Position numbers and translations under genes: made by a program. The notes below the pieces were generated by a model that saw only the letters and a program-made list of their open reading frames with translations, was not told where the DNA came from and did no database searches. DNA of 64,000 bases from Neodiprion pinetum (taxonomy: Eukaryota > Arthropoda > Insecta > Hymenoptera > Diprionidae): positions 41,227,026-41,291,025 of the forward strand of contig NC_060234.1 of assembly GCF_021155775.2 (NCBI RefSeq), written 5' to 3'. Shown here in pieces: positions 14,806 to 28,621 of this stretch; the first letter of the stretch is position 1, and the number at the start of each line of letters is the position of its first letter.

Positions 14806-17800
14806 CTTCTCCGTACCTTCCGCAGCTTGTGCACGCATACATTGCGCGTTGTTTCGTGTACGTAGAGGATGCGTTTATTATACGCGTGTGCAAACCTAAC
14901 ACTAAAGTACGAGGCACCCTCTGGGGACAATTAGCGAAACCCGCCACCGCCGCCTCTCCCCCCCCACCGATTCCCCATGCAAATCAACCCCTAATCCAGA
15001 GCTTATTTCTATTGTTCGAGGTACCACCTCCCGGTGGCAACCAACCCATGGTTATCGCCAGCTATATACTTCTCCAATTCTCTTTACCCTACCATCCCGT
15101 CCAAAGAGCCCCGAGGTACAGACAACGACGACCTGTTTATCGATTTGCCTGGTAATAATTTTCGACGTTCTTTCGTTTCACGATTTGTAGACCTAATAAT
15201 ATACACGTTATACGGATCCTGCAATGGGCTTCGTTGCGTTGCGTGAATCGTGTGTGAGATTAGGGAAAAACACAAATGAGAATGAGAAAAAAAAAAAACG
15301 TAAAACTAGAGAAAATTTTTATTTTATCAAATTCCGATCAGTGTATAGATTATATATTTATTTATAATTGTTGTATTGTAATTAATAGAAAGGTGATTAT
15401 TCAATTACAGTTAGCATGTGAAGTTGGGCAGACATTTTCCTCTCTCTCTCTCTCTCTCTCTACTGATTTTTTCTTTTTATAAACAATCTGTCGACTTTAA
15501 TATCGTATAAGTGAAAACAGAATGATGTACCGCGTTTTGACGGCGTTTATTGAACGCGACTTTTGATTCACTAAATAAATGGTTCTCATGCCTGCGTGTC
15601 GAGTCGTTGTTATTCATTCACAGAGAATGACAGGTATGCTCGATGGTGGGAAACAAGCTACTCGCATCCATTACCAAACCGCGATATCCGTTTAACTGAT
15701 CCCCGTCAGAGTTGCAATATTTAATAGCACATGTATGCAATTACATATATATGTATACACGCGAATTCACGTTTAACGCGTCAGACAGAGTAAATTTTTA
15801 CGAATTTAGAATTAAGATTTTTTTTTCAGTGAGGTCGATATTCTTGGGGGGAAAAAATCGTACCGAGTCGTTCATTGGAACAAGCAACGCGAAGAGTGTT
15901 TTTCACGTGTATTTATAAACGATAAATGTAAATCGTAAAAATTTGTTGTCGAACGGAAAAAGAAAAAACATCTAGAGAGAAAAAAAAAAAATTAAACTTT
16001 TGCACGGAGAACTGGTGCGGGATAGTAAGATCAGTTTAAAGCGCTCACGCATCCTACTCGGATATAATGTAAAGAGCTTTTGATGTATCGCTGAAAGATC
16101 CTTCCTATGGATCGACAAAATCGCGATACGCTGTAACCGTCGGTAACGATGGCAAAGAACGGCTTTGGCTTTGCCATCGGTATCGCTGTATTTTCTTTAT
16201 ACCTATATTCGTATGCATGGTGTATATATATACATACAACGTTGTGCGAAGGAAAGATGCGAAGCGTGCATATGTGTTTTGCCATTCCATCGAACGATCG
16301 GCTTCACATATGTTTTATACGTTCTGTCCCGGAAACTAGTTTTTTTCTTTTTTCCCTCCAGAATTCCGAGTTATGTTTGCGAGGTGGCTTATAAAGCGTA
16401 TACATAACACAAACGCACACAGATACACGCGCGTAAATCCGGAGTGCGTAAATGTGATGAGGGGAGGAAAACACAAGGCTGGACAAACCCCTTGGTCGCC
16501 CTTATTTAGTCGAGCCGTTTCGCCCGCAACGCGGGGCATACCCTTGATATTTTAGCCAAAAACCCCACATCGAATCACCATATAAACGACTCTGAGCCCC
16601 TACTGCGAGACTCGCGAGGAGCCAACCCTCACCTTAAATATACGTTTCATTTTAGTACCCCAGCGGCGGCGGCTTCTCATACCCAAAAACCTCGAGTCCT
16701 CGCCCTGATACCATTTCAGATTCTCCCTCCCTCCGCTTATTCGATTCCACTTCCTGTCCTTCTTCCCGGCGGCAGCCTCCTTCGAGAAACATAGGCGTAG
16801 GTACAAATAGTTGTCTCGCAGAAATTATTGTAACGAAACGTTGAGAAAAATTTATTATTTTCTTTATTTTTTTCATTGACTTTGAAGGAAGTAAGATTTC
16901 GAAATATATGAATATGTCTTGTTTTATTACGGTTTACGGAATTTCAAACAATATCAATGTAGCGAAATAAATATTTTTCATTAGCGTAAATCGTTACAAT
17001 AACGTTAGTTAGCTTCGCATATTTTTGCAAGTAAGTGCTTGAATTGTATTCAACGTTTGTTGTTCGATTTCACCAAAGTAATGGATCTGAATTAATAGAA
17101 TCGTTGCCGTTTTTTTATTTTTTTTTTGAGGGGCAGGGGGGGGGATTCGATTCTTTAACATTTGTGATTACACTTGCGAATGTGATGCGAGATTATTATA
17201 TTTTTTCACTCTCTATCGAGGAGGCAATTAAACAGCGCAGATTTATATCGAGTAAGGGAACTTACGCGGCGGACTTGTATCGCTTTGAGTTTATTGCAGT
17301 ATCTAAACCTGCATGTACATTTAATCAAATATTCGTGTAAACGCAAATCTTCAGGTTTTAAAGATTACTAATTTGTTGCTTGTTAAAGTCATATATTATT
17401 TACAAATTTCGTAAAAGCTGTGAATAAATTTATAAAAAAAAAACTGTTAACTTTTTTGTTCTCTTGTAATTATACACAACATTTTCAGATACATATTCAA
17501 TTTTCTGGTTTTCAAGTGAGCGCAAAAACACGAAAGAGTGTATAAGGCAAGAGTGAGATATATAAAAGTACAGAAAACAGAGACCAGAAAAAGGCGAGGA
17601 TAATGGGAACAGGTAACCGGGATAAAATAAAATGAGATAAGATAAAGTAAATTCTGGTATCTGGCCGCCTATGCAGGCAGGGGGAAGAATGGAGGGTAAG
17701 ACCCCAACCCCACTGAATGGCTGCTTCCCTCAGGATACCCTCCCTTATACCAAACTCCTCGGTCAAAGTCCGAAGGATCTTGCAGGGGGACAGAATCTCT

Positions 17801-18489
17801 CCTCTCGACTCGTTCCTTCGTTGCTGCGCTTTGTCGATTTTCTCTGCTTCCGCGAAAATTTTCATATTAATTCGCCAGATCGTGTTATAAATAAAATCTA
17901 ACCGGAATCCGCTATTTAATAACGTTGCCTCACCACCGCCGGCAGTCTCATTTCTGTATTCTATAACCTCAATTTGATTAAAGTTAATGACGATTTATGT
18001 AATATTAGTCATAATTCAAGTCATTGGATTTTTAACTTGTTATTGTTATTATTATTATTATCGTTACTTTTTTTTTTCTTGTGGTCGAAAAAAAACTCAA
18101 GTTCTACAAGTTCAGGAACTAGTTGGATAATAGAGAAAAAAGGAATCTGACATACCATTGTGACACTCAACTTAATTGTCTATGATTGTTTTTATATCTA
18201 TAGCAAACTATTTGACTTTTTACTAGTATGATTTGAGAAGAAAAAGAAGTTTTTTTTTTTTATGCTCAGAAGGACAAAATTGAACATACCGAAAGTAAAC
18301 GTATGTGAGATGGGATAAATTTACGCTAAATTTCTATGCACGTAAGACATGAAGGATCGGTATGAAAGAAAGGGGGGAGGGGGGGGGGGTTAAAGTAATT
18401 CAAACCTGAGCTATCGTAAATCAGTCGCTGACCAAACCTTGGCTATGTATCTAATGTATAGTAAACTTGTATTTATGTATACCAATACA

Positions 18490-18492
<3 letters not shown>

Positions 18493-18541
<49 letters not shown>
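18493..18541. repeat. (TA)n microsatellite
   Basis: About 23 uninterrupted TA units with no coding potential. A poly-G tract on the plus strand lies roughly 200 bp downstream (about 18740-18756). Confidence 0.95.
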
Positions 18542-18543
<2 letters not shown>

Positions 18544-19795
18544 TATACATACATATGAACGAACTCAAACCCATTGAAAGTGGCAAATTTCCCGGCTGCG
18601 ATGCGGTGGCAGACAAACGGGCGGATGTAGAGAGAGAAAGAGAGGAGAGGAGAAGAGAGGAGGAGAGATGGCAGTCCCGATGGTACTGTAGGGGATGCTG
18701 ATGCTGCGACGCAGGGTGTAGAAAGCGAAAAGGTTGAAGGAGGGGGGGGGGGGGGTTGGCGTTTTATACACGGGGATAAAGTAAAGAAGGCAGAGAAAAG
18801 CTACGGGCGCAGCAGACACACCGACGGAGAAGGGAAAAATCCAACAAGCTTTGACTCTGTACTCTGCGATTTCGCATCTTTCACCACTTTTTCTTCTTTT
18901 TTTGCCTTTTATTTTTACCCTGTGATTCCGGTACCTACATCTGACACGTGAAAAGTTTTCGAGCAGGCTTGGAAGACTCTTCATCCCCTGTATAATATAT
19001 GGATAATCATGATGATAATAATATTCGGTTAAATCGAAAGCTTTGTCAAAATTTTTCAAAATCACCTTTTTTCAACGTAACCCCCTTTCTTTCGCTCATT
19101 CATTTCGATTAATAATTGTCTGTGAAAAATTTCGAAAAATGACCAGTCGTTGACTTGCGGCGTTATTATTTGTCTCCTTTATGTGTTTGAATTCAAAAAC
19201 CATCCCGGCGATATCTTTGAAGATTGAATCTTCTTTAAGATAAAAAAAAAAAAAAAAAAGAAGAGGAAGAAATTTGTCATGAGTTTACGTGGTTTATTCA
19301 ATTTTCGAAACATTATCATCGGGATTTTCTATCAAACTCAATCGATACAAATTTCCGATACATCGACATTCAAATCTTTGAAATATACGATTAATTGAAA
19401 TGCAAGAACGATCGGTAATCGAAATGGCTCGCGGTGTTCAATAATTTCGGTCGCAAGATGGCCGTTAGTGAATAAAATGAAATTTCGATAGAGGGAGAGA
19501 AAAAACTGTCGAAATTCAGTTTTGATTATCTACCTGCGCATTTATGCACCACTTCACTTAATTAACTCGATTAACAATTCTTTCCTCCGGAAGCTGGAAA
19601 AATAATGTCGTTTCTTCACCGAAGATTTCTGTAAGCAGGAACTCGATACCTGTCCAAAAAAAGTCTTCCCCTCAAGCCAGCAACGTCACCCTGTACATTT
19701 TTCGCGTATGCAGGGTGTGCGTTACATACGTATATCCTTCCATCTCTTTATACTCCGCTGCTGCTGCTACTGCTGCAGTATCATCACTGATTCCT

Positions 19796-19850
19796 CCTCT
19801 TCCTCTCCTCTCCTCTCCTCTCCTCTCCTCCCCTCTCCTCTCCTCCCTGA
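19796..19850. repeat. CTCCT pentamer repeat
   Basis: About ten TCCTC units, followed about 90 bp later by five GAGGT units (19939-19962) and by a run of about 17 C at 20009-20025. All are low-complexity sequence without coding signals. Confidence 0.9.
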
Positions 19851-21320
19851 CGGCTGGCGCGGTTCTTCGTCGCCGCTCTTTGCTCATTGATTTTTCAGCG
19901 AGAGGCAGAGGTAGAAGCAGTCGGGTTTATACATTTTCGAGGTGAGGTGAGGTGAGGTGAGCTCTAAGCTTACTCGTGTAACTATCCCTGACGCTACCCC
20001 CTCTTCCTCCCCCCCCCCCCCCCCAACCCCCGTCCCGCCGACACCCGCGATACAGGGTGATTACATAACCTCACCTCGCTAATAATTCCCTACGCCACAC
20101 GCTCGAGTTAACGAGTTTTTAATTTCACCATACTACGGAGATCACCAACCAACCAAACAACCCGTTATAACTTTTTAATTTGATTTCTGACGCTCGGTTT
20201 ATTTCTGTTTGTCAATCAATTATTCAACTCGGCAACGGGCGTTACACAAGTTTAAACGCTCAGCGATCCATCGTAATAAATTTTTTATCTCACGTTACCG
20301 TTACTAGGCCGTTTCTTAGTTTTTTCATTTTTTTCATTTTTTTTCTTCCAAACTTATAAATTCTTCTTTTAAATTTATACCGAATACAACGAATTTTCAG
20401 ATGTAGATTTTGTGAACAATTGAGTGACTGATATTAATGGACAACAATATTATTGGGAAGAAACTATTTTTCTAATTTGTTTTTTTTTTTCTTTTATATA
20501 TGTTTTGTTCTCATTTCAGCTATAAAATCGTACTAATATCTATATTTCGCACTTAAATTGACAACAAATGGTTGAGGTGGTATCAAATTAATCGAGTCAT
20601 GTATAACGTAATTCTCGGGTTAAACACGGTAAATCTTGATGAATCATACACGGTCGTAGCTTTTCCGGATGCAAAACGAAACCCGTCATCAGCAGCTTGC
20701 CCCCTTCCTCTTTAATGTTATTCGTTGATAAACGAAGTTTTAGTCTGCTGGAAAATTACAATCTTGCCCTGCTCACCCGATTTCAGAATTCATTGTATGT
20801 AAATTAATTTCCTTTTAAAACAGAGTATTGATTGAGTTTTCGAAACATCGTTATATAAATATGCAATTTGTGTACACGTGTTCGTTATCGCTTGTTACGA
20901 ATTCAAAGAACTTGTTAAAATTTAATAAACTCATATTCCTGTATTTTTTATATAATGTAATAATAATATTGAATGCAGCCTCATTTTTCCATCGCGAATC
21001 TCCATATTTTCCATTAATAAATTTTGTTATTCTTAACAATAGAAATGCGTTGTAAAATATACAATAGCAATGGCAACAACTATGATGATACTGGAAGTAA
21101 AATCTGAATTAGATATCGAGTAAATTTATACACTTATTGATACGTTGATAAAAAGTGTGATAGTTAACAACGGAATCAGTTATATTAAGGCAACCGCGTC
21201 TCGCAAAGGTTAGGTGGAAAGAGACTTTAGTATAAAAGCGGAGCTTGTGGTATATAATCCTCCATGGATGAGGGAACATCGGCTAGGGATGAGATTGAGG
21301 TACTGTCTTAGTGGCATGGT

Positions 21321-21334
21321 GTTACCATGGTAAC
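21321..21334. promoter_or_regulatory. Perfect X-box palindrome (RFX-type site)
   Basis: The 14-mer GTTACCATGGTAAC is an exact inverted repeat and matches the RFX-family X-box consensus (GTNRCC, short spacer, RGYAAC) in both half-sites. It lies about 1.1 kb upstream of the first detectable GSE1 exon, within a GC-richer island at roughly 21180-21430. The match is seen directly; binding and the regulated gene are inference. Confidence 0.5.
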
Positions 21335-22423
21335 AGACTGTAAGCCGCTTAACACCCCAACAACACCGAGTCAACTCCAGGCGTCCCTCAGCCTGGTTTA
21401 TCTTTGAGGGTTTGCTGCTGTCGTTGCCAGCTAACAGAAAAATAGTTTACTGTATAACCTTATAATGAATTTAGCACGAGCCAATTAATTTCATGAGGTG
21501 TCACAGCCCTTTTCTTTCCTGCAACTGACAATTTTCTTGAACTTTGCAAACTGCGTTGAAATTTCTAGTAACCATCTTCTTTTCCACATCGTTATCCTGC
21601 CACAGAATATAATTTGCATACTTTGCTAATTGTGAATCGTCCTTCTAAAGCACGATACGGTCTGGGTTTGAAATCTGCATTCGAAAGGACATGGTGGAGG
21701 AAAAAGTAGAAGGAGAAAATGATTAAGCTCAATTAACGAAAATTGTATTCTTGCCAATCCTCTTCTATAAAGATCATTCATTCCAATTACTGGAGAGTCA
21801 AGTTGAAATGAGATTTTAATTGCCTAAAATGCACTCAGCTGTTGGAGTCTATAGCTGAAATGCACACTTTCTACCATCAAATTTACAATGAGTAAAACAC
21901 TCTGGAGTCTGCCAGAAGTTCAGCCCCAAGAGAAGTGATAGAAAAGAAGTAGTCTTATTCTCGAATAGTCTGTAAAAGCACTGTGAGGCCCAGGGTAGGA
22001 AGAGATCTGTTGCTAAAGTTCGGAAGCACACTCTCTCGATGAGAGATTAAATGGGGGGATTAAAACCTCTTCCCAAAAGAACGGGAGGGTTTGATAGTTG
22101 CTTTTTCTTCTGTTTCTTCTCTTCATTATTTTCTTATTTTAACCAAATGCGGCTGCTGCAATATTACACAAACCTAGATTTGAGGTGGAAATAGTAACGT
22201 GCGTTGTATGTGCTCAATAAATCATACGATGATTCAATTTCAATAGAAGTACCATAATCAATAACATATTCTTGTAACATTGACGAAAATAGATCTTACA
22301 AATGGCGGATCACTCGTGAATTATTTTTTTAATGATAGCAGTTGTGATTACTTTTTGACAATGCTCCTGTCATTCTTGCCACTGTTTTAATAACACATCA
22401 TTTCTGTTTGAATTGTGTTGCAG

Positions 22424-25400
22424 GACTTCAACCAGCCAGTAACAAGGGACAGCCACCAGCTCCAATTGGTAAATCACACAGGCCGAGCCCTGGTGTATTA
22501 CCACAGGGTCATACACCAGGACCTGGACCCGGGAACCAACAGAGCAGTAGAAGTTTCGCAGCGGCGCTTCGAAACTTGGCGAAGCAGGCAGGACCAGCTC
22601 CGCAAGAAGAGGAACCGAGGGCTAGTCCAAAAAATCGAGCTCCACCACCACTGGTGAGAGGACCATCGCCTGCTAAGGTACGGAATTCGATTTTGTCCAA
22701 CGGAAATTCTCTCGTTAAGTACAATTAACTTACTAACGAACCAGAATGAAAACATGTTGCAAAAATTTCATCCACATATAAACCTCGGACGTTAATTTCA
22801 CTTACTTTTTGTTTCAGGAACGTTCGACGCATGAGCGAAGGCCAGAGGAGATTCCCTCGCTGTATACAACTCCTCGACAAGCTGAAACTAGCAAACACAG
22901 CGTAACGGCTTCGACCTCCGAACTTCTGGCTAGGTCTGGTTTCCAACCGTATCGGCCTGAGCATCATCCGGCTCATGCACCGCCAGCATTTGCTCTGGAT
23001 CAGACCTACAGCCCTTATCATCACGGTCTTTACCCGCCGCCACACCTGCAACACGCTTATAGGTACGCGTCTAAATGTTATTCAGACTTTGATCCTTTGA
23101 GTTCCTGGGACAATTTTTCAATAAAACAAAACATGGTTGTTACGAAGAAAGGGTACCAAGGCTAATAACACCGTCTTATAATTTCAGGTTAGAAGATCAA
23201 ATGTACTTGGAAAGGTGTGGGATGCTTAGACCGCCACTATTTCCTGGGCTCCCTTCGTATCCCTTTTATGGACTGCGATACAGCCCAGAAATGTTGCCAC
23301 CTGCATCCCTAGGCCTGATGTCACCTGTAATGCACGAACGGTAAGCACTCTTTGAATTTTATTTTCATCTTGTGGAAATGAACGTCTTTAACGCAACGAT
23401 TAGAGTAGATTATTCTCTTCTCGACGCTAAATGAATGACAAAGATCCAAACGATACTGAATCACTATAACGAATTTTCAAAATCTTTATAATGAAATGAA
23501 TCATTGGTTTTTGCAGCTTGAAGTTGGAAGAAGAGCATAGAATTCGACAAGTGAGAGAACAAGCGGCGCTGCGCGATGAGGAGGAGAGGAGACGGGTCGC
23601 TCGAAGTTCGGCCCCTGCTGCTCCCGTTCCCGTCCCTGCCCCTGCCTCAGCCGACACTGCAGGTGAGCGAGTCGCTCCACCCCCCACTGCCTCCCATTGA
23701 TCGAACCCAATTGTTCAGAGTGCGATCGGCATACCATCGTTGCAAGGTTTACCAGATGTTTCACATACTTCAAAATAAATAGAACTGTTCGATGTCAATA
23801 GACGTCTTAGAATTCACTGAATATATATAAAATGGTCGTATCTAAAACTACAAAGCTGTATTGGGTTTATACTTTTTTCTCTCAACCTCTTCATATATTT
23901 TACCCCAAAAGTTCGTGAAAAATTCTTTTGCCAACAAATTACATTATTGTACGTTATACGGCTATCAATTCATAGATACCATTGCGGTTATTTAGCCAAC
24001 TGTTGTTTCGAATGCAAGTAACGAATAATAAACTGTGTAAAATCAACGTTCAGTAATAATAACCGTATGTAACTGTAGATGTTGTCATTGTTTGGTCTGG
24101 TAAACCTTGATTTAGTAATTATTTATTATTTTTTTCCCGGTATTAACAAATTTTAGTTGGCACGATATAATGAAAATTGATTCTCATTCAGATGATTTTT
24201 AAGTGACGTTGTAGTGTTTTTGCAAAAAACTAAAAAAAAAAAGTTAATTATTGTTAGTAGTTATATCAGTACTCTTATTGAGTTTTTTTTATTTTAAATG
24301 ACTGTGTTCATTTGATAGATATATTTTATCTAACTATATCAATATTTAAAAAATATGTCATCGATAGACCTTTTGTTTTGAAAGGGAGATTTTTACCAAG
24401 GAGTGCCCAAAAAGTTCACTTTCCTACATCATGTCGTAACGAAATGTTTTTCGTTTATTTTGATTAAGTATAAATAATAATAATAGGAAGCTCAGGTGAA
24501 CTTTCGATCAATGACATTGGGTTTTCGATCATTTTAGGTCGTAGGCCGTTTTTCCCCACCACACCCTACCCTTCCACCATTTTCTCTAGGTACCTAGACC
24601 ACACCCAGACTGAGTAAAAATGAAAACGTTTAGAAATATTTGACTGTGAAATGAATAAATAATTTTTTTTCTTGACTCACGATGTCAAAACACGATGAAA
24701 ATTCAAAGAAACGTATAGGAAAAAAACAAACTACGCTTTTAATATTAATCTAGAGGTAATAAAAAATAAAATGAAAAAAAAAAAACAACAACTTATAGTC
24801 ATAATTAAACTGCTTCTAATGAAAGTTATAGATATAATTTTTAGATAGTAAACATATATTTGTTGATAGTGAACTGTTTGGTAGCTCCTTTTAGTTTAAA
24901 AAAAAAAAAAAAATACATTTTTAGCTTTAACGCCGGTACTGTCTAAGAGTCATAGATACATTTGTTTTATTTTTTTTATTTTTTTTTTTTTTTCTATCAA
25001 GGTATCATTTTTATTGTGGCATCTTTGTCGGGATTACATAAATGCCTATGTATGTATGTGGTAAATCCAATATGCTGACAAAATATAGAATACAAGGAAT
25101 TGAACCGACGTTCTCTGCCAGAGAATTCAATACTTAAACTTTCGGGATTTAAATGTTCCATAAAACGATTTTCATAGTATTGGATGTAATATAGTACAAC
25201 AATTTTGATTATGCAATAATTGATGATGTGGACTCGATTTTTAATTAATTTCTACGATTGCCATTTTATAAAACATGAAAAGACAAAAAAAAAAAAAATT
25301 ATGAAATGATTATCGGCTTAAGAGTGTGTGACATCAAAGTGGAAAGATAGCATCACTTTAAAATTCGTTTTCATAAAACTTCTAGCACTTTGTAAAATCT

Positions 25401-28400
25401 ATGTAATTGGATTAAAAAAAAAATAATAATCTATTTCTGGATAAATCGTTCAAAAAATTCATGATAATAAAATTCCATTCTTTCATATGGGATGTGCCTT
25501 GTTATTGTCTAAGAAAATAGCGATGCTATTTAAAAAAGCGTAATAGATCAAAATACTTCTTTCACCGTACAGCATATAGACTGTCCTAACGATGCATATT
25601 TCATAAGTTTTTTCGTAATATTCTGTGAAACCTCGTGGATGTAATGATGTGATAACTAGAACTTTTTTTTTTTTTATTCAATAGACTGTTTTGTGCCTTT
25701 GTGGTTTGAAAGTTATTTTTCGATGAATCGATCTCTTGAATGATTCGCGCAACGATACGTTCGAAATTAATCTTTCAACAACAAGCAGATCCTTTGTCAT
25801 TATACTTATATACAATATACATGTGTAAGAAATATGAGATTATATCTGACGATTAGGAAATTTGGATCTTTCGTGTAAACTCTATGTATATTAGATTTTG
25901 AAGAAAAAGAAATATAAAGGGAAAAAGAAGTCCTGCTTTTGCTGCAATTTAAATCGACATCGTTGGGCAATCGTGGCCTTTTTCACAGTGAAAATCGATC
26001 TATCTTTTCGCCAGGTGAAATACACTCTTAGATTAGTTGTTCCCGCAACTGTTTTAGAAATTTCATTACTAATCACTGAGCAATGTGCATTGGTAATTTT
26101 GTTCTAATTGTAAACAAAACAGTACTGCCCCTAATACACACTGACTGAATGCACTGTTGTATATAAATTGTCACTGTTTATTATTTTTTTTTTCTTTAAT
26201 TTTTGTATTTCTCGGTTTTGTTCGTGTTTTTTTTTTCTGTCAAAATTATACCATTTTTATATAATTTATTATGTAAACATGTATATTTGGTCTACAATTG
26301 AAAATAAATATTGCAAAAAATAAAAGTAATCAAAATTTTTGATTGACTTGAAATTCTTGTCCCTCGATACATTTTCTGAAACAGTTTTGGGGAAGATTTT
26401 GTATACGTATACTGTATTACATAATAGTTATATATACATATTTATTATCACAACTAGTAATTAGTGCATTATTCACATTTATTTAATTTTTTTTTTTCGT
26501 AGCTTGTTGTAGTGTTATATCACATTTATTGCTGAAAATCATCCCCAATACTCAGTAGCAAATCGTGTAAATTATATCCATTAGGAATTATTGGATAATC
26601 TCGCAGTCGTCGTGAAAAAAGAAATCTAATTGAAGTTTGATGTTGAAATAAGTTCTCTCGTAACTGATCGACTATCGCATACAAATTTTCAGAATTCACG
26701 GTAGAGAATTGATGAAATTCAATTCAATTCGTTGAAGCCTTTGAACCTAACATTTTGATACTATTTTCTAATTACATGGTAGATATAAGTTGACAAGTAA
26801 ATTTGCAAATCTTATCCGGTAATAGACGGTAAACACAGTCAAATCAACTTACTTTGAATACTCAGGTGTTTTGGAATCGAACCTTCTACAAATTGTAGAG
26901 ATACGAAAGATTAAAATTTTTCTAGTTTCATGGAAATTCCAAAAAGTTGGTTGACTCACAGTTTTCTACTTGAAATAAATAAACTGTTACACATCATTCT
27001 GCACAACGAGCATATTACCGAAACAGTAAAGAATTGCAGTGCCAGAAATACATAATTCTTTGAAAATAGTGCATCATGTAATATGGAAAATTGGAAAAAC
27101 TGGTGAATATAAATATAGATAAAATTTTGCCTACAGATATTACTGAAAAATAACACGAAGTATGCATAGCCCGTTTTTGATGCCTGATTTTGGAAAAACA
27201 AATTTGTAAATAAAATTTTGAATGTAGAGTAGTAGAGTGTTACCAAGCATTGTGTGGGAATTTGTTCCAGCTAGGAAGCCGACCATAGCGACTCAGTTGC
27301 ACAGCGAGCGGGAGAGGGAACGTGAACGCGAACGGGACCGGGAAAGAGAACGAGAACGAGAACGAGAACGAGAACGAGAGCCAGATCGTGAACGAGAAAG
27401 GGAAAAAGAAAGAGAAAGAGAAAGAGAACGAGAGAGAGACAGGGACAGAGAACGTGACCGAGAAAGAGGAAACAATGTCAACAGTGGCCATCACGTTACG
27501 AGGAAAGAAGACCCGCCTCCCCATCCCACCGATTCTACGTCCCTTTATCACTCAAGACTCCCTTCTTTTCCCAGCCCCGCAGCACCACTTGGTCCCGCAT
27601 CACTCAGCTCCGCATCCATCTGTTCAGTCAGTTCCACTCCCATGCCACCTCCACTGGGCTCGACATTACCTCCTCTAAATTTGGGACCTCCACCTATAAG
27701 TTCAGCGACTATAGGCCCACCCCCCCCAATCCCTTCGATATCATCGATGCCAACTATGCCCTCGATACCTTCCTTGGCCCCCAGCATTATTGGGCCCCCG
27801 CCACCTCTCAGTCTGCCTCTAGCGCCAATAATTTCCATACCTTCCATACATTTACCTTCCGCACCGTCAAGTACCATTCATTCTAGTCAGCACATAACTA
27901 CGATAACGAGCGTTACTACAACCAAAACAATGCATCATCAACGTACAAATCCTATTGGCTGCACCACGACAAATTCGTCGTCTTTCGGCGGTACGACAAC
28001 TACTCATGCAACGCATATATTAACAACGCCGAGTGCCGTTCCGCCAACGTTGAACAATTTGGCGAACCAATCGCCCAGTATTCACAAATCTTCTCCTCCT
28101 CCACCCCTTTCAAATAATCATAGTTCTAGAAATAAAGATGTCCTGTCACAGCCGACCACGCCTCAGCCGGCGTTTGTCAGGCCTTTTGAGGACTCATTTC
28201 GCGCTACTTCGAAACCACAATTGAGACCCGTACTCAATAGTCATAATCAAAATGTCCCGAACCAAATCAATCATCAAGAGTCAGTAGTGAAGTCGTCGTC
28301 GTCGTCATCCTCGTCGAGTTTGTGTTCAACGACCCAAGCGGTCACCACACAGTCAATCCAAGATGGTTTGCCGGAAAATGTCAGTAAATCATTGACGTCA

Positions 28401-28544
28401 TCTACGAATCATCAGCTCCCCTCCCAATCTATTCCATACTCGACTCCGCAGTTTCATCATCCTCATCTTCCCGTTTCTCATGTCCCCAGCTTGTATAAGC
28501 CACCTCATTTCACCCCCCCTTCCACGCATCATCATCAACAACAA

Positions 28545-28621
<77 letters not shown>

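Larger units (their letters stand above)
1..22423. other. Long non-coding stretch upstream of GSE1 exons, probably intron
   Basis: I find no exon here that I can support. Open frames exist but are short or lie in simple repeats, and none resembles a known protein family. The next exon (22424) begins with the last two bases of a split codon, so at least one coding exon of GSE1 must lie upstream, either here as a short undetected exon or before the window. Much of this stretch is therefore likely a long intron of that gene, which is inference. It is rich in microsatellites (GT, CT, TA, GGA, ACC, CTCCT, homopolymers) and in short CCTACCTA-type runs. No tRNA or rRNA gene was recognised. Confidence 0.5.

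Noticed and set aside
14478..14930. 150-codon minus-strand Arg-Glu frame
   Set aside because: The Arg-Glu repeat is only the (CT)n microsatellite read backwards.
22651..22660. Alternative donor CTG|GTGAGAG inside the first GSE1 exon
   Set aside because: It is a strong donor and also keeps the frame, but the donor at 22678 continues the conserved Pro-rich segment; alternative use is possible but not demonstrable here.
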